Shown here: positions 1-6,844 of the stretch, piece by piece
Layout: each line of letters starts with the position of its first letter
How positions within the stretch are numbered: position 1 is the stretch's first letter
IMG/VR virus record: IMGVR_UViG_3300042321_002860
Location: 1-20,284 of that record
Strand: one strand, 5' to 3'
Origin: a virus
DNA length: 20,284 bases
Made by a program: the position numbers and the translations under genes
Notes under the pieces: generated by a model
Told to the model about the DNA's origin: nothing
Databases searched by the model: none
What the model saw: only the letters and a program-made list of their open reading frames with translations

Positions 1-102
1 CAGAGTGCTTTGTTTGAAGCTTACTCTTCTAAAAATATCAACAAGAGAATATTCTGTATTATTAAATGTATATGTTAATAATGGAAATTTTTCTAGGTAC
101 AT
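1..102 (-). CDS. 53: Baseplate wedge protein gp53, N-terminal part (runs off the left edge)
   Basis: Only the first 34 codons are in the window, beginning MYLEKFPLLTYTF and including VDIFRRV. This matches the N-terminus of T4-type gp53, where a short strand pair is followed by a DIFR segment. In T4, gp53 is a baseplate wedge component needed for wedges to join around the hub. The ATG overlaps the stop of the upstream gp48 gene by one base (TAATG), so translation is probably coupled. Adjacency to gp48 supports the call. The C-terminal LysM-like region cannot be seen. The assignment rests on a short segment and context. Confidence 0.65.
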   Translation of the reverse strand, partial: MYLEKFPLLTYTFNNTEYSLVDIFRRVSFKQSTL

Positions 103-1025
103 TAGACTGAGTTCTTAGAAATTATTGTAATGCCATCTTCAAGACGATAAACTGGATCTACTTCTGTAAATGATAATGAAAAGCTAGTTAATAATGGTTT
201 TGGCATATTTCCGCTATCTTCTATTGAATATGGACTTCCTCCAGCAGCTGTATTTATACTTACAGATTTTAAAACACATAGCTGTATTTGACCAAGCCAA
301 GATGGATCTATCTTACCAGTTAATCCCATACCAACACCAAATCTCCATAATGGTGGAGAATAACCTTTATCAATTTTGATTAAACTTCCAACTGCTCCTA
401 CAGCAGCACCAATAACAATACCAACTGGACCAGCTACAGCTCCAATCGCTGCACCACCACCAGCAGAAGCAGAAACAGAACCAGTAGATTCTGCTGAAGA
501 TACTTTGAGTGTAGGTAGTGCTAGAGCATGAAAGGTATTAGCGATAAGTGCTACTTCTCTTGCTTCTTCTGTAGTTGTCGCTAAAAGTGTAAAACTTAAA
601 TTAAATGATCGTTTTTCTGCATTTGAAAAAAGAGTTTGTGTATTATCAATATCTCTTCTACCCTCTGTTTGAGTGGCAACTGCCTTTTTTATACCAAGTC
701 CTTCAGTTATTAATTCAAGAGCACCTACACCAAATGATTTAAGTGATGTAACAGTTGTTGTGTCGTCTGTGTATTTTATATTCGTTGAACTTACTAATTG
801 TTTTGGTACTGGAACGAATATAGTAGCTATTTTTTCATCCATACCAGAATATACATCATTAGGGTTTATTAAACCATAACCACTAGAAGTAACAGTATCT
901 AGCCAACGTCTACAACAAAGCTTGAGAAACATAGTTTTATTTCTCTGCTCTTCGTTAGAATTCACCAACCTACTGGTAGGATAAATCATTGCTGAACTAA
1001 ATTTTAATGGATCTGATGTTGCCAT
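102..1025 (-). CDS. 48: Baseplate tail-tube cap/junction protein gp48
   Basis: A 307-residue protein (T4 gp48 is 364). It shares landmarks with T4 gp48: an ALELITEGL segment near residue 105 (T4 ALESITQGL), an AEKRSFNLSFTL strand followed by a TTEEA helix near 140-160, and a C-terminal tube-fold strand LTSFSLSFTEVDPVYR (T4 TFTLEITMREI..NRASLY). In T4, gp48 sits on the hub/wedge dome and with gp54 nucleates tail-tube polymerisation. Residues about 180-220 are an unusual Gly/Ala/Val-rich stretch resembling a membrane-type segment. Its divergent neighbour gp4 begins 14 bp away, so the two late genes share a very short AT-rich promoter region. Confidence 0.8.
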   Translation of the reverse strand: MATSDPLKFSSAMIYPTSRLVNSNEEQRNKTMFLKLCCRRWLDTVTSSGYGLINPNDVYSGMDEKIATIFVPVPKQLVSSTNIKYTDDTTTVTSLKSFGVGALELITEGLGIKKAVATQTEGRRDIDNTQTLFSNAEKRSFNLSFTLLATTTEEAREVALIANTFHALALPTLKVSSAESTGSVSASAGGGAAIGAVAGPVGIVIGAAVGAVGSLIKIDKGYSPPLWRFGVGMGLTGKIDPSWLGQIQLCVLKSVSINTAAGGSPYSIEDSGNMPKPLLTSFSLSFTEVDPVYRLEDGITIISKNSV

Positions 1026-1033
1026 ACTAAATA
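1026..1033 (+). promoter_or_regulatory. Late promoter octamer ACTAAATA for gp4
   Basis: ACTAAATA matches the T4 late -10 element TATAAATA at 6 of 8 positions. Six bases separate it from the gp4 ATG at 1040. With T4 spacing (-13 to -6), +1 falls at 1039, one base before the start codon. No Shine-Dalgarno sequence is present. Confidence 0.5.
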
Positions 1034-1039
1034 TATATT

Positions 1040-1471
1040 ATGGCATACAGAACTAAATATTTACCCAAAAATAAAAACAAATACAAAGGAAATCACGAAA
1101 ATATAACGTGTCGTTCTTTGTGGGAAAGAAAGTTTTGTAAATATCTTGATGAAAATAAAAATATCATTGGATGGGCTTCTGAACCATTAAAAATACCATA
1201 TTTATCACCAGTAGATAACCAAGTTCACTTCTATATACCAGATTTTTTAGTAGAGAAGCAGAATGCAGATGGTTCTATAGACACTCTAATGATTGAAATC
1301 AAACCTGAAAAACAAACAAAAATTCCAGAAAAGGGTAAAAAATCTAAAAAAACCATGATTACTGAAACCATGACATATGCCATAAATGTAGAAAAATGGA
1401 AGTCTGCTGATAAGTTTTGTAGAGATCATGGAATAAAGTTTAAAATTTTAACAGAAAAGGATTTATTCTAA
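1040..1471 (+). CDS. 4: Head completion nuclease gp4 (T4 gp4/gp50)
   Basis: A 143-residue protein close to T4 gp4 in length (150). The sequence shows a PD-(D/E)XK nuclease core of the TnsA-like type: SLWERKFCKYLDEN (residues 26-39, E29), SEP..IPY, Y-I-PDF (PD at 67-68) and IEIKP (E86, K88). In T4, gp4 acts on packaged heads before tail joining. Its stop codon overlaps the start of the next gene (TAATG), and it heads a rightward late operon of baseplate genes. It has no SD and appears to be read from a near-leaderless late mRNA. Confidence 0.88.
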   Translation: MAYRTKYLPKNKNKYKGNHENITCRSLWERKFCKYLDENKNIIGWASEPLKIPYLSPVDNQVHFYIPDFLVEKQNADGSIDTLMIEIKPEKQTKIPEKGKKSKKTMITETMTYAINVEKWKSADKFCRDHGIKFKILTEKDLF

Positions 1472-2061
1472 TGCCTTTAACAATAAGCGACTACAAAAAT
1501 TATATTGAAAGTCGTAAATTTGTTCAGAGTCCTTCAAATTACAGAATGACAATTTCTCCAGGAGAAACTAATTCTGGTTCTTCTCCAACTATGGTTTTAT
1601 ATCCAGATAGTGTGTTATTACCTGGAAGAAATTTTATTAACACTCCATTTGCATATTATGGTCCAGAATTTACACTACCTCTGAGAAGAGAATATAATGA
1701 ATTATCTGTAAATTTTATTGTATACCAAGATTGGATTGAACGTGGATATATTGAAACCTGGATGGATGCAGTTATGCCTTATACTAAAGTAAATTCGGGT
1801 GTTCAATCTTCAGATATATTTCCAAAAGATTTAATCAAACGACTAAGAACGATTCAACTTGAATTTTATTCAAGAGAAAAAATAGAAGAAAATGTTTTAT
1901 GCGCATTTACATTTTTTGATGCATATCCATTATTAATAACTCCAACTTCATTTAGTGCTGATAATTCTGGTTATACAATTTTTACTGTTAATTTTAGTTA
2001 TCGTTATTATAAAATAAATAATATAACACCAGCGACAACACATCAAAATAGGGACATGTAA
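1471..2061 (+). CDS. 54: Tail-tube-fold protein, probably baseplate tube initiator gp54
   Basis: A 196-residue protein. The middle and C-terminal parts have the pattern of the T4 gp19/gp54 tube fold: LPLRREYNELSVNFIVYQDWIERGYIETWMDAV, matching gp54 'ITGREFDPLVISFRMD..AMQDWVNAV' in spacing, then a late strand TIFTVNFSYRYYKI, matching gp54 'TFDVTFAYRVM'. gp54 in T4 starts the tail tube on top of gp48. The presence of gp48 and gp53 nearby and the baseplate operon context favour gp54 over the tube subunit gp19. The protein is shorter than T4 gp54 (about 320), so it may lack the N-terminal extension. gp19-like is the alternative. Confidence 0.6.
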   Translation: MPLTISDYKNYIESRKFVQSPSNYRMTISPGETNSGSSPTMVLYPDSVLLPGRNFINTPFAYYGPEFTLPLRREYNELSVNFIVYQDWIERGYIETWMDAVMPYTKVNSGVQSSDIFPKDLIKRLRTIQLEFYSREKIEENVLCAFTFFDAYPLLITPTSFSADNSGYTIFTVNFSYRYYKINNITPATTHQNRDM

Positions 2062-2063
2062 TT

Positions 2064-2783
2064 ATGATTCAAAAAACATTGATCGACAGCTTACCACGTT
2101 TTTCTTTTAAAAGACCAACTACAAATAAATTAGTTTATTTTAGACCAATATTAGTAAAGGAAGAAAAGAAACTACTTATGTGCCAAGAACTTGGCACAAG
2201 AAATGATATTATTTCTGGAATAACAGAAGTATTAAGTTCATGTTATTATGATATTAATATTGAAACATTACCTACATATGAATTTGATTATTTTTATGTA
2301 CAACTAAGATCAAAATCTGTAGGTGAAATAATTGATGCTAAATTTATATGTCCAGAAACCAATGAAAAAATAAATTTAAATCTAAATTTAAATGATATTA
2401 AAATTACAGGTCTTGAAAAATATTCGAATAGAGTAAAAATATCTGACGATTTAATTTTTGAATTTAAACCACCTTCATATAGTGATATAGAAGATTTTGA
2501 AAAGAAAGACTTTTCTTATGATGATATGATTAAATTAACTGCTAGATGTTTAACAAATATTCATAAAAAAGATGAATCAATTGATGCAAATAGTTATACT
2601 GAAGAAGATAAAATCAACAGTATTATGTTATTGACACAGAAGCAATTTGGTAAAATTATAGATTATTTTGATAATCTACCAAAATATGAGTATGAAATTG
2701 CTTATACGACTTCAGATAATATAGAAAGAAAAATTGTTTTATCGGGTATTGACGATTTTTTCACATTAGCCTCAGTCATATAA
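2064..2783 (+). CDS. 26: Baseplate hub protein gp26 (T4_baseplate family)
   Basis: A 239-residue protein that fits the T4 gp26 family of baseplate hub assembly proteins (T4 gp26 is 208 aa). Features are an N-terminal LPRFSFKRPTTNKLVYFRP segment, an LxxCYYDINIETLPTYEFDYFYVQLRSKSVGE core, a short beta region with C-P-E-T (residues about 97-100), and the closing motif YEYEIAYTTSDN...VLSGIDDFF. T4_baseplate-type proteins usually end in this way. An AGGGA Shine-Dalgarno lies 9 bases before the ATG. It is followed after 5 bp by a small gene that often accompanies gp26 in T4-like marine phages. Confidence 0.72.
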   Translation: MIQKTLIDSLPRFSFKRPTTNKLVYFRPILVKEEKKLLMCQELGTRNDIISGITEVLSSCYYDINIETLPTYEFDYFYVQLRSKSVGEIIDAKFICPETNEKINLNLNLNDIKITGLEKYSNRVKISDDLIFEFKPPSYSDIEDFEKKDFSYDDMIKLTARCLTNIHKKDESIDANSYTEEDKINSIMLLTQKQFGKIIDYFDNLPKYEYEIAYTTSDNIERKIVLSGIDDFFTLASVI

Positions 2784-2788
2784 GTCTA

Positions 2789-2971
2789 ATGTCATATTTT
2801 GACTTAAATTTCCAAATGATGCAACATCACAAATATTCATTAAATGAAATTGAATATATGATGCCATGGGAAAGAGACATATATGTTGAACAACTGAGGC
2901 AGTACATAGAAAATGAAAATTTAAAAACATTACAAGAGACAGCAAATAAGAAATCTAAGGGTGTAAGATGA
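2789..2971 (+). CDS. Small gp51-like baseplate hub assembly/tail chaperone protein
   Basis: A 60-residue protein with the motif HKYSLNEIEYMMPWERDIY (residues 14-32) and a charged helical tail. A hydrophobic/basic lead followed by M-P-W-E-R-(D/E)-I-Y is typical of the small phage proteins placed after gp26 and annotated as hub assembly catalyst (gp51-like). It also resembles the second half of tail-assembly chaperone pairs. No slippery sequence for a frameshift from the upstream gene was seen, so it is read as a separate gene. Its stop overlaps the next start (ATGA). The gene is well supported; the function comes from family and context only. Confidence 0.55.
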   Translation: MSYFDLNFQMMQHHKYSLNEIEYMMPWERDIYVEQLRQYIENENLKTLQETANKKSKGVR

Positions 2972-4302
2972 AAAATAAAAAAATAGAATTCGAAAAACTA
3001 AAAAATAAACTTAAAAAATTATTTTTTAAAAGACTAATACAAGTCGAAAGTTTTAATAATTCTATTAATTTAATTAAAAATGTTCCATCAGAAGAAAATA
3101 ATGAAAAAACATTTGATAAAGTAGTTGCTAATACTAAAGATAAATCTTTTATTGTTGTAAAAAATATAAAAAATGAAAATTTTGAACCAAAAAATATAGA
3201 AAAAATCAATAATATTATAACTTATTCATCAATTTCTAGCAAATCTGATAAAAAACAACCACTTAAATTGGAATATGATAAGAAAAACGCAAAAAATATT
3301 GGTTATAATCAAAAAAATATAGAAAAACATCAATTAGATAAAATTTCTCTAGAACCAAATAAATCAGAAAGCTCAAGTTCAAAATTTATTTTAAATAAAA
3401 ATATCAATAACTCAAAAAATACAAATAAAACTTTTGAGTTATTCAAAAATTATAATATAAAATTAATTACAAAACCTGAACAAATTAAAAATTTAAATAT
3501 ACAAAATATTTACAATCAAGAGTTTGAAATTGATGAGAAAAAAATAACAATTCCTTCTAAAGAACAACTTAAAAAATTACAAAAAAACGTAAAATTAAAT
3601 AAAGCCGATCTTAAAAAAGGAAATAATGTACAATTAAATAAAACCGTTATTGAAAAAGGTAATAATATACAATTAAATAAAACCGTTATTGAAAAAAGTA
3701 ATAATGTAAAATTAAACAAAAATAAAATTGAATCTCAAAGATCAAATATTCAAAAGATTGAAAATCATACATCGTATGTGAATAAAAATAACTTAATTTC
3801 AAATAAACAAATTCAAAATAAAAATTATGTAATAAATTTTTCTAAATTTAATCCAACTAATATAGAAAAAAATAAAATAATATATGCACTACCAGCTTAC
3901 CAAGAAGGTACTGGTGGTCCTACCACAACCGAAAGTATAGGTAAGATTCATAAAGGTGAAGTTATTTTAAGTCAAAAAGAATCTAAATCATTTTCTGAAC
4001 GATTGATGAAAAATACACCAAATACGAATCTTTCAATAAATAAACCAACTAGCACATTAGAATCAGATTCTGAACAATCTAAAAATAAAATGGAAATAGA
4101 GGAAGGATATAATCCAGACAAGCCTTTAATTCCTATGAATGAAATTACAAAATCTGAAGTATCTAATAAAATATCTGTAAAAGAAATTGATGAACTATAT
4201 AAACCAGATTTGTTAATAAAAGAAAAAATAGATGCTCCTTTATTCACTAGTTCAGCAATAAAAAAACAGTCGCCTCCAGAATGGAGAACGACTGTCGGAT
4301 AA
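2968..4302 (+). CDS. Lys/Asn-rich tail protein with tandem repeats and a C-terminal GEVILS motif
   Basis: A 444-residue protein not recognised as a named T4 gene. Roughly the first 310 residues are low-complexity, dominated by K, N, I and S, and predicted to be extended or disordered. Four 13-residue repeats occupy residues 207-258 (form NVQLNKTVIEKGN). From about residue 310 the sequence becomes ordered: ALPAYQEGTGGPTTTESIGKIHKGEVIL, a Gly-rich turn and I-G-x-I-H-x-G-E-V-I-L motif seen near the C-termini of many phage tape-measure and tail-lysozyme proteins. It is coupled by ATGA to the gp51-like gene. Position in the baseplate operon suggests a tail hub/tape-measure-associated role; this is inference. 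An AAGGG SD precedes the start. Confidence 0.5.
   Translation: MKNKKIEFEKLKNKLKKLFFKRLIQVESFNNSINLIKNVPSEENNEKTFDKVVANTKDKSFIVVKNIKNENFEPKNIEKINNIITYSSISSKSDKKQPLKLEYDKKNAKNIGYNQKNIEKHQLDKISLEPNKSESSSSKFILNKNINNSKNTNKTFELFKNYNIKLITKPEQIKNLNIQNIYNQEFEIDEKKITIPSKEQLKKLQKNVKLNKADLKKGNNVQLNKTVIEKGNNIQLNKTVIEKSNNVKLNKNKIESQRSNIQKIENHTSYVNKNNLISNKQIQNKNYVINFSKFNPTNIEKNKIIYALPAYQEGTGGPTTTESIGKIHKGEVILSQKESKSFSERLMKNTPNTNLSINKPTSTLESDSEQSKNKMEIEEGYNPDKPLIPMNEITKSEVSNKISVKEIDELYKPDLLIKEKIDAPLFTSSAIKKQSPPEWRTTVG
3586..3741 (+). repeat. Four tandem 39-bp repeats inside the Lys/Asn-rich tail gene
   Basis: The unit encodes 13 residues (N-V/I-Q/K-L-N-K-x-x-I/L-x-K-G/S-N). The two middle copies are nearly identical in DNA, and the first and last are degenerate. 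The frame is preserved, so copy number could vary without breaking the protein. Confidence 0.8.
4266..4295 (+). terminator. Hairpin at the 3' end of the late baseplate operon
   Basis: ACAGTCG (4266-4272) pairs with CGACTGT (4289-4295), with an inner CTCC/GGAG helix. It lies in the last codons of the Lys/Asn-rich gene, just before the convergent end of gp32. There is no strong T-run on either strand, so it may only stall or protect mRNA ends. Confidence 0.4.
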
Positions 4303-4319
4303 TTAATGGATTTTATTGA

Positions 4320-5213
4320 TTAAGCGTTTTTGAATTGTTCAAAATAACTTAATGCATCAATTTCTTCATCAGCAGAATCTTCTGCCTTTGGCTTTTGCTT
4401 AAGACTTGATGGTTTTTGTTGGAAATCATTTTCATCAAGATCTTCAGCAGTCTTTTCATTACCAGCACTGCCTCGAATATCTCCACCAAGAACATCATAA
4501 AGACGCTTCTTGAGATCATCATAAGACTTGAAATTATTTGGAGCAATGAATTCATTCAATGAATTTTGCTTATTCCAAATAGTTTCAATCTTTGCATCAT
4601 CCCCACCAAAAAGAGGACTTGGTGAATCAAATTCAGACTTATCATAATTTGTATATCCACCAATCTTACGCATCTTCAACTTGAAGTTGCATCCACCCCA
4701 AAAATCAAATGGATTAATTGGTTCCTCATCCTTAAATTCTGGCTTCATCTTTTCTTGAATCTTATCAAAAATCTTTGTGCCATACTTAAACAAGAAAACC
4801 TTACCTTCATTTTGAGGATTTGCTTCATCCTTAATTACAAGGATATTGGAAATATATGTTGTCTTGCGCTTACGATTTCGTGCAATATTCTTATCTTCTT
4901 CAGAACCAGTGTTCCAAAGTTGAGTATTCAACTCACTTACTGGATCCTTTTGGTTAAGGGTTGTAAGAGAATTTTCAATATACCAACCACCTGGTCCTTG
5001 GAATGCGTGTGAAAAAAGCTTCACCCATGGGCATTCTTCACCGTTGATTTCTGGGAGAAACCGAATCACTGCGAATCCGTTTCCCATCTTATCTTGTTCC
5101 AAACGCCAGAAACGATCATCCTTGTAATCCTTCTTGGATGATTCATCCAACTTCTTCATAAGATCACTAATACTATTCTTTGACTTGTTCTTGAAATCTT
5201 TAAATGAACTCAT
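4320..5213 (-). CDS. 32: Single-stranded DNA-binding protein gp32
   Basis: A 297-residue protein (T4 gp32 is 301). It has the full layout: a basic N-terminal cooperativity segment, an OB-fold core with FWRLEQDK...AVIRFLP, SHAF...GGWYIENS, RKRKTTYISNILVIKD...NEGKVFLFKYG and FDFWGGCNFKLKMRKIGGYTNYDKSEF, and an acidic C-terminal tail ending YFEQFKNA. T4 gp32 coats ssDNA and recruits gp59, UvsX/Y and the replisome. The histidine of the T4 zinc site is kept (H69), but the three cysteines are replaced (S82 and the KDPVSE stretch), so zinc binding as in T4 is not expected. It lies downstream of gp33, as in T4 where 33 and 32 are also neighbours. Confidence 0.95.
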   Translation of the reverse strand: MSSFKDFKNKSKNSISDLMKKLDESSKKDYKDDRFWRLEQDKMGNGFAVIRFLPEINGEECPWVKLFSHAFQGPGGWYIENSLTTLNQKDPVSELNTQLWNTGSEEDKNIARNRKRKTTYISNILVIKDEANPQNEGKVFLFKYGTKIFDKIQEKMKPEFKDEEPINPFDFWGGCNFKLKMRKIGGYTNYDKSEFDSPSPLFGGDDAKIETIWNKQNSLNEFIAPNNFKSYDDLKKRLYDVLGGDIRGSAGNEKTAEDLDENDFQQKPSSLKQKPKAEDSADEEIDALSYFEQFKNA

Positions 5214-5228
5214 ATTTTTTTACTTTCC

Positions 5229-5275
5229 CCGAAGATCTCCTTCGGACTTTTATACACAGGTAGGAACTCCCTACC
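5229..5275 (-). promoter_or_regulatory. Two-hairpin leader of gp32 mRNA, candidate translational operator
   Basis: On the minus strand the leader forms GGTAGG-GAGTT-CCTACC and then CCGAAG-GAGAT-CTTCGG. Both stems are 6 bp with 5-nt loops that begin GAG. The second is followed by an unstructured GGGAAAGTAAAAAAAT run to the ATG. The only good SD (AAGGAG) lies inside the second hairpin, too far upstream for normal use. T4 gp32 represses its own mRNA by binding an A-rich unstructured segment next to a pseudoknot; the arrangement here is analogous. The regulatory role is inferred. Confidence 0.5.
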
Positions 5276-5280
5276 ACTGA

Positions 5281-5308
5281 ATTATACTATATTTAGGTTA
5301 TATGTCAA
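5281..5308 (-). promoter_or_regulatory. Nested early (sigma70) and late promoter for gp32
   Basis: Minus strand TTGACA (5303-5308), 16-bp spacer, TATAAT (5281-5286): both hexamers are perfect. The spacer itself contains CCTAAATA (5290-5297), a late-type octamer. gp32 could therefore be transcribed by host holoenzyme early and by the gp33/gp55-modified polymerase late. The -35 overlaps the gp33 stop codon. Confidence 0.75.
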
Positions 5309-5532
5309 GCAAACGGCAATCGATTTTTTGGCTTTCTAATTAAATTTATTTCCAATCCCTCTTTTTCTATCTTTTCTATTAGAGGTTTAGTTAATAATTT
5401 TGGAGCCACTGTTAAGTCAATTGACGATTGTTCTAGATTATGAATTACAGCATCAATATATGAATACTTGTAACGCTTAACGGTATCTTCAACCTTACGG
5501 GAGAACTCTTCTTTTGTAATATCAAATATCAT
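5305..5532 (-). CDS. 33: Late-transcription coactivator gp33-like
   Basis: A 75-residue protein. It has the pattern of the short gp33 proteins of T4-like marine phages: FSRKVEDTVKRYKYSYIDAVIHNLEQSSIDL, a helix-rich clamp-like body, then LLTKPLIEKIEKEGLEINLI and a short tail KNRLPFA. T4 gp33 (112 aa) binds the RNA polymerase beta-flap and, through its C-terminus, the gp45 sliding clamp to activate late promoters. The gene lies upstream of gp32, as in T4. There is no SD: a TATAAAGA octamer ends 5 nt before the ATG. The assignment rests on pattern, size and synteny. Confidence 0.68.
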   Translation of the reverse strand: MIFDITKEEFSRKVEDTVKRYKYSYIDAVIHNLEQSSIDLTVAPKLLTKPLIEKIEKEGLEINLIRKPKNRLPFA

Positions 5533-5537
5533 GGTAA

Positions 5538-5545
5538 TCTTTATA
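5538..5545 (-). promoter_or_regulatory. Late promoter octamer TATAAAGA for gp33
   Basis: Seven of eight positions match TATAAATA. TTACC separates it from the ATG at 5532, so predicted +1 is the A of the start codon. Confidence 0.4.
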
Positions 5546-5566
5546 TATATTTTATAAGGGTTTTAT

Positions 5567-6844
5567 ATGCCAACAGCCGATACAAGTAGTAACATTATTA
5601 TTACAACATATGATGCCACAGCTATACTTGGAACCGATTATGGTACAAGTGGTACTGGCTTATCATTAGCACACATCCCATTACAAAAAGTTGTCTGGGG
5701 TTCAGATGCCCAGGCTTTCAGAGTAACCGAATCAACGCCATTACCTGTTAGTATTTTAGGAGTAACAGGTGGATCTAATGTTATTGGAGTTACCTTTGGA
5801 GCCATAACTGGTTCTGTTTCTGTAAGTAATAGATCTGGAACATATCTTGTTGTAGGTGGCCCGAGTGGATCAATTAGTGGTTATCAAAGCGTACCAGTAA
5901 CTGGTCATATTCAGGGTACTACAAACGGTATTTTACTAGGAGTTACTGGTTCTGTCAATATAGCAAATACAGTCACTATACAAGGTTTAAGTGGTGGAGT
6001 TGCTGTAGGTATTACTGGTGGAAGACCATTATCAAGTTCAAGAGACAGCGTGACCGTAACAGGATACGTCGGTATATGCGGCGGATTTGGCCTTGCAGCG
6101 GCCACAGACAGTGTTAGAGTCTATGGCTCTGATTCTGGAAGCAAAGTCTTAACGAAGCTCTACGCGAGCGATGGTGCCACTTTAGGGTATTCTGGTGATG
6201 CTCTCAATGTAAATGTGATTGGTGCTGGTATTAGTGCTACAGTCACAATAAATCCAGTAGTCGGTGTAACCAACGGAAACGGTTTACCACTAAAAGTAAT
6301 AGGAAGTGGAGTTACTTCAGATAGTCCAATTTTAGTCAAAGGTACTATTGGAAGTGGTGCGATAGATGTTACTGCTACGACTGCTCTTCCTGTAGGTGTA
6401 ACTGGTACAGTTGTAATCGATGATGCTGACATTATAAATTCATTAGAATCAACATCAAAACCGATAGTATCAAACTTAGCATCAATAAAAACAAATACCT
6501 CTGTAATATCAACTATCAATGATAAATTATCTGCTGGTACAATAACAGCTAAAATTACAGAAATAATTAAACCAACAAAACTATACAGTGGTTATAAAGA
6601 TTTAACAACCACTGCAAGTATAATTGTTTCTACATCTACTCCATTGAAGAGTGGTATACACATAAAAGCACCTTTAACAAATATTTCTACAATTTTTGTT
6701 GGAAGTAGTTCTCTTTCAACATCTTCAACGTCTGGATTCCCTCTAGATCCAGGTGAATCAATTTTCTTTGAAATAGACAATTTAAATAAAGTATATGCTT
6801 CTTCCGCAACTTCAGGGCAAAAAATTAATTACATTGCTTCATGA
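5567..6844 (+). CDS. Gly/Val/Thr-rich beta virion protein
   Basis: A 425-residue protein, not assignable to a named gene. Residues about 40-290 are a beta-repeat region in which short strands end in VTG, ITG or VGVT turns, as in phage fibre and head-decoration proteins. Residues about 295-330 form a helical linker (IINSLESTSKPIVSNLASIK). The last 80 residues form a separate beta domain with GIHIKAPLTN...STIFVGSSS...LDPGESIFFEI..LNKVYA, a pattern common at the C-terminus of small phage structural proteins. An AAGGG SD lies before the ATG. The stop overlaps the next gene's start (ATGA), implying coupled production of two virion components. It is probably a neck, head-surface or fibre-related protein. 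Confidence 0.55.
   Translation: MPTADTSSNIIITTYDATAILGTDYGTSGTGLSLAHIPLQKVVWGSDAQAFRVTESTPLPVSILGVTGGSNVIGVTFGAITGSVSVSNRSGTYLVVGGPSGSISGYQSVPVTGHIQGTTNGILLGVTGSVNIANTVTIQGLSGGVAVGITGGRPLSSSRDSVTVTGYVGICGGFGLAAATDSVRVYGSDSGSKVLTKLYASDGATLGYSGDALNVNVIGAGISATVTINPVVGVTNGNGLPLKVIGSGVTSDSPILVKGTIGSGAIDVTATTALPVGVTGTVVIDDADIINSLESTSKPIVSNLASIKTNTSVISTINDKLSAGTITAKITEIIKPTKLYSGYKDLTTTASIIVSTSTPLKSGIHIKAPLTNISTIFVGSSSLSTSSTSGFPLDPGESIFFEIDNLNKVYASSATSGQKINYIAS

Noticed and set aside
2764-2800. Programmed frameshift joining gp26 to the 60-aa gene
   Set aside because: No slippery heptamer or downstream structure is visible, and the small gene has its own ATG.
3586-3741. Tandem repeats as a CRISPR-like array
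   Set aside because: Unit and spacing are continuous and in frame, without variable spacers; they are coding repeats.
4349-4555. 68-residue ORF in another frame within gp32
   Set aside because: Shadow of the acidic gp32 C-terminus; no independent signals.
6160-6519. 119-residue antisense ORF inside the VTG-repeat gene (and a 64-residue one at 5911-6105)
   Set aside because: They mirror the repeat-rich coding strand, lack SDs and promoters, and the sense frame is coupled to its neighbour.
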